Below are positions 52,675 to 61,649 of a stretch of DNA of 64,000 nt, one piece after another. The position numbers were made by a program, and so were the translations under genes. Under the pieces are notes generated by a model that saw nothing but the letters and a program-made list of their open reading frames with translations, was not told the origin of the DNA and ran no database searches. The stretch covers positions 6,690,501 through 6,754,500 of the forward strand of contig NZ_CP091716.1 in assembly GCF_022009635.1 (NCBI RefSeq), in the 5' to 3' direction. Within the stretch, counting starts at the first letter, position 1, and each line of letters starts with the position of its first letter. Source of the stretch: Variovorax paradoxus (GTDB lineage Bacteria; Pseudomonadota; Gammaproteobacteria; Burkholderiales; Burkholderiaceae_C).

Positions 52675-52897
52675 CCCGAAGCTCTCCAGAGTGAGGATGG
52701 CGACTTGTACGTGGGCCATGTGATGCCAGTGCTAACCGCCGAAATGGACATCGGCGGAGCGACGAATTCTTCACGCCCCGTGCCGGTTTCCGCAGCGGCA
52801 AGACACCGAAAGCCAATGCGGCGCTGTCACAACCAGACCGCCCGCCGCGTCTTCAGGTCTGCGGGACTTCCCCCGCGCCATTCCTGGAGAACCCGAC

Positions 52898-53011
52898 ATG
52901 CACAGCAGCAGAAGCCTCGCCCGAATAGCCCCTGTCTATGACGGCCATTGCCACGCCTTCATCGACAGGCGGCGGGCCCCGTCAAATAATCAAAGCACAT
53001 TCTTTGATTAA
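52898..53011 (+). CDS. Possible 37-aa leader ORF upstream of the RND operon
   Basis: ATG 52898 follows GGAGA by 7 nt, and the frame runs to TAA at 53009-53011. The peptide starts MHSSRSLARIAPVYDGHCHA and ends NNQSTFFD. The last codons overlap the inverted repeat at 52987-53010 and the stop is 14 bp from the adaptor start. It could be a regulatory leader peptide or a chance ORF. Codon third positions are GC-rich up to the AT-rich tail, so composition gives no decision. Confidence 0.25.
   Translation: MHSSRSLARIAPVYDGHCHAFIDRRRAPSNNQSTFFD
52987..53010. promoter_or_regulatory. 9-bp inverted repeat, probable operator of the RND operon
   Basis: TAATCAAAG (52987-52995), 6-nt spacer, CTTTGATTA (53002-53010), perfect. 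Its 24-bp span and its place 15 bp before the adaptor ATG fit a TetR- or MarR-type operator that would block transcription of the efflux genes. No regulator gene of these families is adjacent. Confidence 0.65.
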
Positions 53012-53025
53012 TAATGGACGTCGTC

Positions 53026-54135
53026 ATGAACAAGCAATCAAGGGTCTGGCTGGGTGCCAGCCTTGCGACATTGGTACTGGGGGGTGCCGGCTTCGGGCTC
53101 GCCATGAAGCTCAGGCCGGCGCATGCGGAGGGCGGCGGCATGCCGCCGGCAAAGGTGGCGGTGGCCACCGCGCAGAAGACGCAGGTGGCGCGCTTTCTCA
53201 GCGGCATCGGCACGCTGGAGGCCAACCGGCAGGTGGAGGTGCCGGCCGAGGTGGAGGGCCGGGTCGCGAAGATCCTCTTCACGCCGGGCGGCGAAGTGCG
53301 CGCGGGGCAGTTGCTGGTGCAGCTCAATGACGCACCCGAGCAGGGCGACATGGAGCGCCTGACGGCCCAGCGCGCCAATGCGAAGGCGCTGCTGGAACGC
53401 ACGCGCCGGCTGCTGCCGCAGCAGGCCGCCACGCAGGAGCAGCTCGAACAGGCACAGGCCGCCTTCGACCAGGCCAGCGGCGACCTGCGGCGCGCACAGG
53501 CCGTGCTCGAGCAGAAGCGCATCAAGGCGCCGTTCGACGGCGTGCTCGGCATCCGCCGCGTCAACCTCGGCCAGTTCGTGCGGGCCGGCGACGCGCTGGT
53601 GTCGCTCACCGACAGCCGCACGCTGTTCGCCAACCTCACGCTGCCCGAAACCGCCCTGCCCGTGCTCAAGCGCAACCAGCAGGTGGCGCTTTCGGTCGAT
53701 GCGTATCCGGGCCGGGTGTTCCAGGGCCGGCTGAGCACCATCGAGCCGCAGATCGGCAGCGACACGCGCACCGTGCGGCTGCAGGCCACCATCGACAACG
53801 CCGACGGCGCCCTCACGCCGGGCATGTTCGTCAACGGCAAGGTCGCGCTGCCGGCGCGGCCCGACGCCATCACGGTGCCCGAGACCGCCATCACCTACAG
53901 CACGCATGGCGACTCGGTCTTCGTGGTGCGCCCCGCCGAGAAGGGCGACGGCTTCACCGCGCAGCAGGTGTTCGTGAAGGCCGGCGAGCGGCAGGACGGG
54001 CTGGTCGTGATCGAGAACGGCCTGGCGCCCGGCGATAAGGTCGTCACCTCCGGCCAGTTGCGCCTGTACACCGGCGCGGCCGTGATGCCCACGGCCAAGG
54101 ACACGCTGGCCCTCGCGCAGGAAGCCAGGCCATGA
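53026..54135 (+). CDS. RND efflux periplasmic adaptor (membrane fusion protein)
   Basis: 369 aa from ATG 53026 (an ATG at 53014 adds four residues). An N-terminal membrane anchor precedes VAVATAQKTQVARFLSGIGTLEA. The lipoyl halves VEGRVAKILFTPGGEVRAGQLLVQL and APFDGVLGIRRVNLGQFVRAGDAL flank a coiled-coil hairpin of about 60 residues rich in Gln/Ala/Arg. A beta-barrel and membrane-proximal domain follow. It links the inner-membrane pump to the outer-membrane channel. It overlaps the pump gene by 4 bp. Confidence 0.93.
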   Translation: MNKQSRVWLGASLATLVLGGAGFGLAMKLRPAHAEGGGMPPAKVAVATAQKTQVARFLSGIGTLEANRQVEVPAEVEGRVAKILFTPGGEVRAGQLLVQLNDAPEQGDMERLTAQRANAKALLERTRRLLPQQAATQEQLEQAQAAFDQASGDLRRAQAVLEQKRIKAPFDGVLGIRRVNLGQFVRAGDALVSLTDSRTLFANLTLPETALPVLKRNQQVALSVDAYPGRVFQGRLSTIEPQIGSDTRTVRLQATIDNADGALTPGMFVNGKVALPARPDAITVPETAITYSTHGDSVFVVRPAEKGDGFTAQQVFVKAGERQDGLVVIENGLAPGDKVVTSGQLRLYTGAAVMPTAKDTLALAQEARP

Positions 54136-57100
54136 AGTTCACCGACCTCTTCGTGCGCCGGCCCGTGCTGGCGCTGGTGGTGAGCACGCTCATCCTGCTG
54201 CTGGGCGCGCGCGCGCTGGGCGACCTGCCGGTGCGGCAATACCCGCTGACCGAGAGCACCACGCTCACCATCACCACGCAGTACCCCGGCGCTTCGCCGG
54301 AACTGATGCAGGGCTTCGTCACGCAGCCGATCGCGCAGGCGGTGGCAACCATCGAGAACGTCGACTACCTGTCTTCGTCTTCCACGCTGGGCCGCAGCGT
54401 GATCAGCGTGCGCATGAAGCTCAACGCCGACGCCAACCAGGCGCTCACCCAGGCCATGGCGCAGATCAGCCAGGTGAAGTACCGGCTGCCGGCCGAAGCC
54501 TTCGACCCGGTGATCCTCAAGTCGTCGGGCGAGGCCACGGCCGTGGCCTACGTGGGCTTTTCGAGCAAGACGATGCCCATGCCGGCGCTCACCGATTACC
54601 TTTCGCGCGTGGTGCAGCCGCAGTTCGCGTCGATCACCGGCGTCTCCGGCGTCGAGGTGTCGGGCGGGCAGACACTGGCGATGCGCGTGTGGCTCGACCC
54701 CAACCGCATGGCCGCGCGCGGCATCTCGGCCGGCGAGCTGGCTGACGCGCTGCGCCAGAACAACGTGCAGGCCGCGCCCGGGCAGGTGAAGGGCCTGTAC
54801 GTGGTGTCGAACATCCGCGTGAACACCGACCTGGTGAACGTGGCCGAGTTCCGCGACATGGTGGTCAAGCGTGACGGCGACGCCATCGTGCGCCTGGGCG
54901 ACGTGGCCACGGTAGAACTCGGAGCCGCCAGCGCCGACAGCAGCGCCACCATGGACGGCGTGCCCGCCATCTACCTCGGCCTGCAGGCCGCGCCCAACGG
55001 CAACCCGCTGGTGATCGTCAAGCGCATCCGCGAACTGCTGCCCGGCATCAAGCAGAACCTGCCGCCGGGCGTGGAGGTGCAACTGCCCTTCGAGCTGGCG
55101 CGCTTCATCGAGGCATCGATCGACGAGGTGCAGAAGACGCTGCTCGAAGCCATCGCCATCGTGGTGATCGTGATCTTCCTGTGCCTAGGTTCGGTCCGCG
55201 CGGTGCTGATTCCGGTGGTGACCATTCCGCTGTCGATGCTGGGCGCCGCCGCGCTGATGCTGCTGTTCGGCTTCAGCATCAACCTGCTGACCCTGCTGGC
55301 GATGGTGCTGGCCATCGGGCTGGTGGTGGACGACGCCATCGTGGTGGTGGAGAACGTGCACCGCCACATCGAGGAAGGCAAGTCGCGCGTGCAGGCCGCG
55401 CTGATCGGCGCGCGCGAAGTGGCCGGCCCGGTGATCGCCATGACGCTCACGCTGGCAGCGGTGTACGCGCCCATCGGGCTCATGGGCGGGCTCACCGGTT
55501 CGCTCTTCAAGGAATTCGCCTTCACGCTGGCGGGCGCGGTGGTGGTGTCGGGCGTGATCGCGCTCACGCTGTCGCCGGTGATGAGCTCTTTCCTGCTGCC
55601 GCAGGACACCACGGGCAGCCGCATGGCGCGCGCGGCCGAGGCGTTCTTCCACAAGCTCGCCACCGGCTACGGCCGGCTGCTCGACGTGTCGCTGCACCAC
55701 CGCTGGGTGACCGGCGTGTTCGCGGCGCTGGTGCTGGCGAGCCTTCCCTTTCTCTACAACTCGGCGCAGCGCGAGCTGGCCCCGGGCGAGGACCAGGCCA
55801 TGGTGCTCACGGCCATCAAGTCGCCGCAGCACGCCAACATCGACTACGTCGAGAAGTTCGGCAAGAAGTGGGACGAGGTGTTCGCCGCGCTGCCCGAGAA
55901 CACCGGCCGCTGGCTCATCAACGGCTCGGACGGCGTGTCGAACAGCATCGGCGGCGTGCAGCTTTCGGACTGGAAGGACCGCAAGCGCAACGCCGACCAG
56001 ATCCAGGGCGACACGCAGGGCCGCATGAACGACGTGGAAGGCAGCAGCGTCTTCGCGTTCCAGCTGCCCTCGCTGCCGGGCTCGACCGGCGGGCTGCCGG
56101 TGCAGATGGTGATCCGCAGCGCGGCCGACCACCGCACCGTGTTCGAGGCCATGGAGGCGCTGAAGAAGTCGGCGCGCGACAGCGGCAAGTTCATCGTGGT
56201 CGACAGCGACCTGGAGTTCAACAACCCCACGGTGGAGATCCGCGTGGACCGCGCCAAGGCCAACAGCCTGGGCGTGACGATGAAGTCCATCGGCGACACG
56301 CTGGCGGTGCTGGTGGGCGAGAACTACGTCAACCGCTTCGGCATGGACGGCCGCTCCTACGACGTGATTCCGCAGTCGCCGCGCGAGCAGCGGCTGACGG
56401 CCGAGGCGCTCTCGCGCTATTTCGTGAAGAGCGCGAGCGGCCAGCCCGTGCCGCTGGCCAACCTGGTGCAGCTGTCGACCAGCGTGGGCCCCAACAAGCT
56501 CACGCAGTTCAACCAGCTCAACGCCTCCACCTTCCAGGCGATTCCGGCGCCGGGCGTGACCATGGGCGACGCGGTGGCCTTCCTGAGCGAAGAGGCGAAG
56601 AAGCTGCCGGCCGGCTTCAGCTACGACTGGCAGTCGGACGCGCGGCAGTTCACGCAGGAGGGCTCGGCGCTGGTGATGGCCTTCGTGTTCGCCATCGTCG
56701 TCATCTACCTGGTGCTGGCGGCGCAGTACGAGAGCCTGCGCGACCCGCTGATCATCCTGATCAGCGTGCCGATGTCGATCTGCGGCGCGCTGGTGCCGCT
56801 GGCGCTGGGCTTCGGCACCATCAACATCTACACGCAGATCGGGCTGGTGACGCTGATCGGGCTCATCAGCAAGCACGGCATCCTGATGGTGGAGTTCGCC
56901 AACGAGATCCAGATGAACAAGGGCCTGGACCGGCGCGCATCGATCGAGGAAGCGGCGCGCATCCGGCTGCGCCCGATCCTGATGACCACGGCCGCGATGG
57001 TGGTGGGCCTGGTGCCGCTGCTGTTCGCGAGCGGCGCGGGCGCCAACAGCCGATTCAGCATCGGGCTGGTGATCGTGGTCGGCATGCTGGTGGGCACGCT

Positions 57101-57212
57101 GTTCACGCTGTTCGTGCTGCCCACCATGTACACGCTGCTGGCGCGCGACCACCGCGCCGCGGGCCGCTCGCAGCGCGCGGCCGAACTCGAAGCACTGGCC
57201 GAAGGAGCATGA
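54132..57212 (+). CDS. RND efflux pump, HAE1 (hydrophobic/amphiphilic) family
   Basis: 1026 aa. Two halves each have one plus five membrane helices and a large periplasmic loop. TM4 carries the proton-relay aspartates in AIGLVVDDAIVVVENVHRHI (D-D pair), and TM10 carries the lysine in LIGLISKHGILMVEFANE. N-terminus KFTDLFVRRPVLALV is typical of MexK/MdtB-like HAE1 pumps rather than heavy-metal pumps. It exports drugs or organic compounds using the proton gradient. Start ATG 54132 overlaps the adaptor stop; its stop overlaps the outer-membrane factor start. Confidence 0.95.
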   Translation: MKFTDLFVRRPVLALVVSTLILLLGARALGDLPVRQYPLTESTTLTITTQYPGASPELMQGFVTQPIAQAVATIENVDYLSSSSTLGRSVISVRMKLNADANQALTQAMAQISQVKYRLPAEAFDPVILKSSGEATAVAYVGFSSKTMPMPALTDYLSRVVQPQFASITGVSGVEVSGGQTLAMRVWLDPNRMAARGISAGELADALRQNNVQAAPGQVKGLYVVSNIRVNTDLVNVAEFRDMVVKRDGDAIVRLGDVATVELGAASADSSATMDGVPAIYLGLQAAPNGNPLVIVKRIRELLPGIKQNLPPGVEVQLPFELARFIEASIDEVQKTLLEAIAIVVIVIFLCLGSVRAVLIPVVTIPLSMLGAAALMLLFGFSINLLTLLAMVLAIGLVVDDAIVVVENVHRHIEEGKSRVQAALIGAREVAGPVIAMTLTLAAVYAPIGLMGGLTGSLFKEFAFTLAGAVVVSGVIALTLSPVMSSFLLPQDTTGSRMARAAEAFFHKLATGYGRLLDVSLHHRWVTGVFAALVLASLPFLYNSAQRELAPGEDQAMVLTAIKSPQHANIDYVEKFGKKWDEVFAALPENTGRWLINGSDGVSNSIGGVQLSDWKDRKRNADQIQGDTQGRMNDVEGSSVFAFQLPSLPGSTGGLPVQMVIRSAADHRTVFEAMEALKKSARDSGKFIVVDSDLEFNNPTVEIRVDRAKANSLGVTMKSIGDTLAVLVGENYVNRFGMDGRSYDVIPQSPREQRLTAEALSRYFVKSASGQPVPLANLVQLSTSVGPNKLTQFNQLNASTFQAIPAPGVTMGDAVAFLSEEAKKLPAGFSYDWQSDARQFTQEGSALVMAFVFAIVVIYLVLAAQYESLRDPLIILISVPMSICGALVPLALGFGTINIYTQIGLVTLIGLISKHGILMVEFANEIQMNKGLDRRASIEEAARIRLRPILMTTAAMVVGLVPLLFASGAGANSRFSIGLVIVVGMLVGTLFTLFVLPTMYTLLARDHRAAGRSQRAAELEALAEGA

Positions 57213-58648
57213 CCATGAGCCGACTCTTTTCATACGCCGCGCCCTTCGCGTTGAGCCTGCTGGTGCTGGCCGGTTGCGCGGTCGGGCCGAAGTACACCGC
57301 GCCCTCGGACGCACCCGTCGCCATTTCGGCGCCCGAGCGCTCGCTGTTCGCCGGCGACGCGGTGCAGCGCGACTGGTGGCGCCAGCTCGACGATCCGCAG
57401 CTCGATGCGCTGATCGACCGCGCGCTGGCCGAAAACCACGAGATCCGCATCGCGCAGGCCCGGCTGCTCGAAGCCCGCGCCACGCAGACGGAGGCGGAGC
57501 TCGACCGGCTGCCGGTGGTCACGGCCAGCGCGAGCAAGACGCGCGGCATCGCGCAGGGCAACGACGGCCTGCAGCCCGACGTGCGTTCGCTGTCGCAGAG
57601 CAGCCGCGCGGGCTTCGATGCCTCGTGGGAAATCGACCTGTTCGGCCGCCTGAAGCGGCTCGACGAGGCGGCCACCGCGCGCGCCGAGGCCAGCGCGGCC
57701 GACCTGGAGCAGGTGCGCATCGTGGCCGTGGCCGAGCTGGCACGCAACTACTACGAGATGCGCGGCGCCGAGCAGCGCATTGCCGTGACGCGCCGCACGC
57801 TCGACAGCCTGCGCCAAAGCCTGCGCGTGACCGAGGCGCAGGTGCGGACCGGCCGCGGCCTCGAAGGCGACCTGGCGAGCGCGCAAGCCAACCTGGCGAC
57901 CACCGAGAGCCAGCTGCCCGCACTGGAGACAGCGCGCCGCCAATCGGCCTATCGTGTCGCGGTGCTGGCCGGCCTGCGCCCCGCCGAGCTGGAACCGATG
58001 CTGCGGCCCCAGCCGCTGCGCGTGCTCGACAAGCGCCTGCCCATCGGCGACATGGCCGACCTGCTGCGCCGCCGCCCCGACGTGCTGCGCGCCGAGCGCG
58101 GCCTCGCGGCCAGCACGGCGGACGTGGGCGCGGTCACGGCCGAGCTGTATCCGCGCTTCGACATCGGCGGCTTCCTGGGCTTCATCGCCCTGCGCGGCTC
58201 CGACCTGGGAAGCTCTTCGAGCCGGGCCTTCAGTGTGACGCCGGGCGTGAGCTGGCCCGCCCTGCGGCTGGGCTCGGTGAAGGCCCGTGTGCGCGGCGCG
58301 GAAGCCCGTGCCCAGGGCGACCGCGCGCTCTACGAGCAGACCGTACTGCGCGCCATCGAGGACGTCGAAGGCGCCCTCACGGGCTATGGCCAGAACCAGC
58401 TGCGGCTGCAGCGGCTGGTGGAAGCATCGGCGCGCAGCGGCCGCGCCGCCGAACTGGCCGAGGTGCGCTACCGCGAAGGGGCCGCGCCCTACCTGAGCGT
58501 GCTCGACGCGCAGCGCACCCTGCTGCGCGCGCAGGATGCCGTGGCGGAGGCCGAGACCGCTTCGTACACCAGCCTCGTCGCGCTCTACAAGGCGCTGGGC
58601 GGCGGCTGGCAAGCACCTGCCGCGGCAGGGGGAGTGCCAACCACCTGA
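57209..58648 (+). CDS. NodT-family outer-membrane efflux lipoprotein
   Basis: 479 aa; ATG 57209 overlaps the pump stop (ATGA) and ATG 57215 is an alternative. The lipobox is LVLAGC, followed by AVGPKYTAPSDAP, the usual NodT opening. Motifs RDWWRQLDDPQLDALIDRAL, FDASWEIDLFGRLKRLDEAA and VGAVTAELYPRFDIGGFLG are characteristic of the TolC-like channel. Coiled-coil helices occupy 200-250 and 400-450. It trimerises as the outer-membrane exit duct of this pump. Confidence 0.94.
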   Translation: MTMSRLFSYAAPFALSLLVLAGCAVGPKYTAPSDAPVAISAPERSLFAGDAVQRDWWRQLDDPQLDALIDRALAENHEIRIAQARLLEARATQTEAELDRLPVVTASASKTRGIAQGNDGLQPDVRSLSQSSRAGFDASWEIDLFGRLKRLDEAATARAEASAADLEQVRIVAVAELARNYYEMRGAEQRIAVTRRTLDSLRQSLRVTEAQVRTGRGLEGDLASAQANLATTESQLPALETARRQSAYRVAVLAGLRPAELEPMLRPQPLRVLDKRLPIGDMADLLRRRPDVLRAERGLAASTADVGAVTAELYPRFDIGGFLGFIALRGSDLGSSSSRAFSVTPGVSWPALRLGSVKARVRGAEARAQGDRALYEQTVLRAIEDVEGALTGYGQNQLRLQRLVEASARSGRAAELAEVRYREGAAPYLSVLDAQRTLLRAQDAVAEAETASYTSLVALYKALGGGWQAPAAAGGVPTT

Positions 58649-58683
58649 CAATGGGCCCGTTTTCCTCCACGACTGAACTCGCC

Positions 58684-59379
58684 ATGTCCGCCCCAGATGT
58701 CGCCAAGCCCACCTGGATGCCGCACCAGCCGGCAGACCGCATCCTCTCGACGCTGAAGACCCGCGGCGCGCTCGGCATTCCCGACATCGCCAAGGTGCTG
58801 AACGTCACGGTGGAGGCGGTGCGCCAGCAGATGGCCAAGCTGGAGGCCGACGGGCTGGTCGACGCCGAGAGCCGCTCCGGCGGCCGCGGCCGGCCCACGC
58901 AGATCTGGCGGCTCACCGGGGAGGGCCACAAGCGCTTTCCCGACACGCATGCCGAGATGACGGTGCAGATGATCAGCGCCGTCATCAGCGTGTTCGGCGA
59001 AAAGGGCATGGACCAGCTCATCACCGCGCGCGAGGCCACCATGCGCGCCAACTACACCCAGGCCATGCGCGGCGCGCGCAGCCTGAAGACGCGGCTCGAG
59101 CGGCTCGCGGAAATCCGCAGCCGCGAAGGCTACATGGCCGAGTTCCGGCCCGAAGACGAAGAAGGCCAGGGCAACGGCTGGCTCTTCATAGAGAACCATT
59201 GCCCCATCTGCACGGCGGCGCAGGCCTGCAGCGGCTTCTGCCGCAGCGAGCTGCAGCTCTTCGACGAAGTGCTGGGCCCCGACGTGACCGTGAGCCGCGT
59301 CGAGCATGTGCTCGCGGGCGCGCGGCGCTGCGCCTACCGGGTCGTGCCCAAGCCGGGTGCGTTGCCGGCCGGCGAATGA
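58684..59379 (+). CDS. SufR/ArsR-like winged-helix regulator with Cys cluster
   Basis: 231 aa from ATG 58684; ATG 58651 is an in-frame alternative and neither has a strong ribosome site. A winged helix-turn-helix covers about residues 16-78 ([20 protein letters not shown], wing at GRGRPTQIW). The C-terminal domain has C173-P-I-C176, C182, C186 and C216 in [16 protein letters not shown] and GARRCAY, resembling the SufR-type iron-sulfur-binding region. Such regulators sense iron-sulfur or redox status. It lies directly upstream of sodB by 40 bp, so control of superoxide dismutase by iron or oxidative state is likely. Confidence 0.8.
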   Translation: MSAPDVAKPTWMPHQPADRILSTLKTRGALGIPDIAKVLNVTVEAVRQQMAKLEADGLVDAESRSGGRGRPTQIWRLTGEGHKRFPDTHAEMTVQMISAVISVFGEKGMDQLITAREATMRANYTQAMRGARSLKTRLERLAEIRSREGYMAEFRPEDEEGQGNGWLFIENHCPICTAAQACSGFCRSELQLFDEVLGPDVTVSRVEHVLAGARRCAYRVVPKPGALPAGE

Positions 59380-59419
59380 ATCCGTTTTTCTTTTTTCAAC
59401 AACCACAAAGGTAATCACG

Positions 59420-60001
59420 ATGGAACACAAGCTCCCACCCCTGCCCTACGCCCTGGACGCGCTGGCACCCGAGTACTCGCAAGAAACGCTGGAGTACCAC
59501 TACGGCAAGCACCACAACGCCTACGTGGTGAACCTCAACAACCTGCAAAAGGGCACCGAATTCGAAGCGATGACGCTCGAAGAGATCGTCAAGAAATCCA
59601 GCGGCGGCATCTACAACAACGCCGCGCAGATCTGGAACCACACCTTCTTCTGGAACTGCATGAAGCCCCAGGGCGGCGGCGCACCCAGCGGCGCGCTGGC
59701 CAAGGCCATCGAAGCCAAGTGGGGCAGCTACGACGCCTTCAAGGAAGCCTTCGTGAAGTCGGCCGTGGGCAACTTCGGCTCGGGCTGGACCTGGCTGGTG
59801 AAGAAGGCCGACGGTTCGGTGGACATCGTGAACACCGGCGCCGCCGGCACGCCGCTGACGACCGCGGACACCGCGCTGCTGACCGTGGACGTCTGGGAAC
59901 ACGCCTACTACATCGACTACCGCAACCTGCGTCCGAAGTTCGTCGAGACCTTCCTGGCCAAGCTGGCCAACTGGGACTTCGCCGAAAAGAACTTCGGCTG
60001 A
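59420..60001 (+). CDS. sodB: Iron superoxide dismutase
   Basis: 193 aa. Metal ligands: H27 (EYHYGKHH), H74 (QIWNHTFFW) and the [13 protein letters not shown]sp/His pair (about 157 and 161). The segment [10 protein letters not shown] and [10 protein letters not shown] are typical of Fe-type enzymes. It converts superoxide to peroxide and oxygen in the cytoplasm. AAAGG is about 9 nt before ATG 59420. The preceding SufR-like regulator may control it. A bidirectional hairpin follows the stop. Confidence 0.96.
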   Translation: MEHKLPPLPYALDALAPEYSQETLEYHYGKHHNAYVVNLNNLQKGTEFEAMTLEEIVKKSSGGIYNNAAQIWNHTFFWNCMKPQGGGAPSGALAKAIEAKWGSYDAFKEAFVKSAVGNFGSGWTWLVKKADGSVDIVNTGAAGTPLTTADTALLTVDVWEHAYYIDYRNLRPKFVETFLAKLANWDFAEKNFG

Positions 60002-60029
60002 AAAAACACCGGCTGGCCGCTCAGCCGTT
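60001..60029. terminator. Bidirectional terminator between sodB and the VOC gene
   Basis: CGGCTG (60010-60015) and CAGCCG (60022-60027) form a 6-bp stem with 6-nt loop. Six A at 60001-60006 give a U-run on the minus strand after the VOC gene stem. The stem includes the last codons of the VOC gene. Termination of sodB on the plus strand is less certain. Confidence 0.5.
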
Positions 60030-60398
60030 GATGAGGTTCAGGATGTTCCCGTCGGGGTCCTTGAACCACGCGACCTTCATGTCGCCCATGACGTGGAGGT
60101 CGCCTTCGAGTTTCGTGTCGGGCATGTCGTAGTGCTCGAAACGCACGCCCTTGGCCTTGAGCGCGGCCACGAGGCGCCCGATGTCGTCGCCCACCTGCCA
60201 GGTCACGGCCGTAGCCTGGTTGGTGCCAGCGAACGACGAGCGGTACACGTTGATGCGCGTGCCGCCGCTGCGGTAGACGATCACTTCCTCGCCTTCCGCG
60301 TCGACCTGCGCGAGGCCCAGCGTGCCTTCGTAGAAGCGGCGGGCCACGGCGAGGTCCTTGACCGCGAGGTTGGCCACGGCGTCGATGTTTCCGAGCAT
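60021..60398 (-). CDS. VOC (glyoxalase/bleomycin resistance) family protein
   Basis: 125 aa, one VOC domain of paired beta-alpha-beta-beta-beta units: AVANLAVKDLAVARRFYEGTLGL, VIVYRSGGTRINVYRSS, then VAWFKDPDGNILNL at the end. This is the standard opening and closing of small VOC proteins, which bind a metal and act as glyoxalases, dioxygenases or binding proteins. GGAGA lies 6 nt before ATG 60398. The substrate is unknown. Confidence 0.9.
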   Translation of the reverse strand: MLGNIDAVANLAVKDLAVARRFYEGTLGLAQVDAEGEEVIVYRSGGTRINVYRSSFAGTNQATAVTWQVGDDIGRLVAALKAKGVRFEHYDMPDTKLEGDLHVMGDMKVAWFKDPDGNILNLING

Positions 60399-60599
60399 GG
60401 GTGTCTCCTTTTTCGAAAATACTCAACCAGGCGGTGCAGTATTTGCCTCGCCCCGCCCCCTGTCAAGCCAGCGCGAGCCGATACGGGCCCCATCGCGAAT
60501 CGCGAAAACCCCGGCGCACCGCTTCCGGCACACTGCACCCTCGGTGCAGTGAAGACAACGCGACTGCAACCCCGACACGCTCCCCACAAAGAGACAACC

Positions 60600-61589
60600 A
60601 TGATCCGCAGACACCTCGGCACGCTGGCCATCGCGCTCGCACTCCCGCTGGCCTTCACGGCCCCCCTCGCCCACGCGCAGAACGCGGCGGCCTACCCCGC
60701 CAAGCCCGTGCGCATGATCGTGCCCTTCCCGCCCGGCGGCGGCACCGACATCCTGGCGCGCCTGGTCGCGCAGAAGCTCACCGAGGTGAACCACTGGACC
60801 GTGGTGCCCGACAACCGCGCCGGCGCCGGCGGCACCATCGGCATCGCCGAGGCCGCGCGCGCCGCGCCCACGGGCTACGACATCGTGATGGGCCAGAAGG
60901 ACAACATGGTCGTCGCGCCCTGGCTCTACAAGAACCTGAGCTACAACCCGGTGAAGGACCTCACGGCCGTGGCCCACGTGGCCTACACGCCGGTGGTGAT
61001 CGTCACGCAGGCCAACTCCAAGTTCAAGACGCTCGACGACGTGGTCAAGGCCGCGCGCGCCGCGCCCGACACCATCACCTACGGCTCGCCCGGCAACGGC
61101 ACCACCATCCACCTGGCCGGCGAGATCTTCAACGGCGCGGCCAAGATCAAGATGCGCCACGTGCCCTACAAGGGCTCCAACGCGGCCATGATGGACGTGC
61201 TGGCGGGCAACGTCGACCTGATGGTGTCGTCGGTGCCTTCGGCCATGGCGCAGATCAAGGCCGGCAAGCTGCGGCCGCTGGCGGTCACCTCGGCCAAGCG
61301 CAGCACCTCGCTGCCCGACACGCCCACCGTGGCCGAGCTGGGCTACAAGGACTTCGACGTGAGCACCTGGTATGGCCTGTTCGTGCCGGCCGGCACGCCC
61401 AAGGAAGTGGTGGCCACGCTCAATGCCGAAGTCAACAAGCTGCTGGCCACGCCTGAAATGAACGCGGCCATCATCGCCCAAGGGGCAGAGCCGCAGAGCA
61501 TGACGCCCGAGCAGTTCGGCAAGCTGCTGAAGACCGACTACGAGAAGTGGAAGAGCATCGTGCAAGCCTCGGGCGCGACAATCGAATAA
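60600..61589 (+). CDS. Bug/TctC family substrate-binding protein
   Basis: 329 aa with signal peptide ending PLAHAQN. The mature N-terminus YPAKPVRMIVPFPPGGGTDI, then NRAGAGGTIG, MRHVPYKGSNAAMMDVLAG and WYGLFVPAGTPKE are diagnostic of the Bug family. Paralogous to the protein at 2534-3526 but clearly distinct in sequence. Periplasmic ligand binding; no TctA/TctB gene nearby. The AAGAGA ribosome site is 5 nt before ATG 60600. Confidence 0.92.
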   Translation: MIRRHLGTLAIALALPLAFTAPLAHAQNAAAYPAKPVRMIVPFPPGGGTDILARLVAQKLTEVNHWTVVPDNRAGAGGTIGIAEAARAAPTGYDIVMGQKDNMVVAPWLYKNLSYNPVKDLTAVAHVAYTPVVIVTQANSKFKTLDDVVKAARAAPDTITYGSPGNGTTIHLAGEIFNGAAKIKMRHVPYKGSNAAMMDVLAGNVDLMVSSVPSAMAQIKAGKLRPLAVTSAKRSTSLPDTPTVAELGYKDFDVSTWYGLFVPAGTPKEVVATLNAEVNKLLATPEMNAAIIAQGAEPQSMTPEQFGKLLKTDYEKWKSIVQASGATIE

Positions 61590-61649
61590 GCCTGCGCACC
61601 GCAGAATGGTGTCTCCAGAACAAGCCGCAACGACGGCATGGAGACACCG

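Larger units (their letters stand above)
52675..53025. other. Divergent intergenic region between PAAR gene and RND efflux operon
   Basis: 351 bp. The half next to the PAAR gene contains its ribosome site and no clear promoter. The 52981-53015 end is AT-rich against a GC-rich background and carries a 9-bp inverted repeat. One short ORF with a good ribosome site (52898-53011) is the only coding candidate. No tRNA-like or IS-like sequence is seen. Confidence 0.6.
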
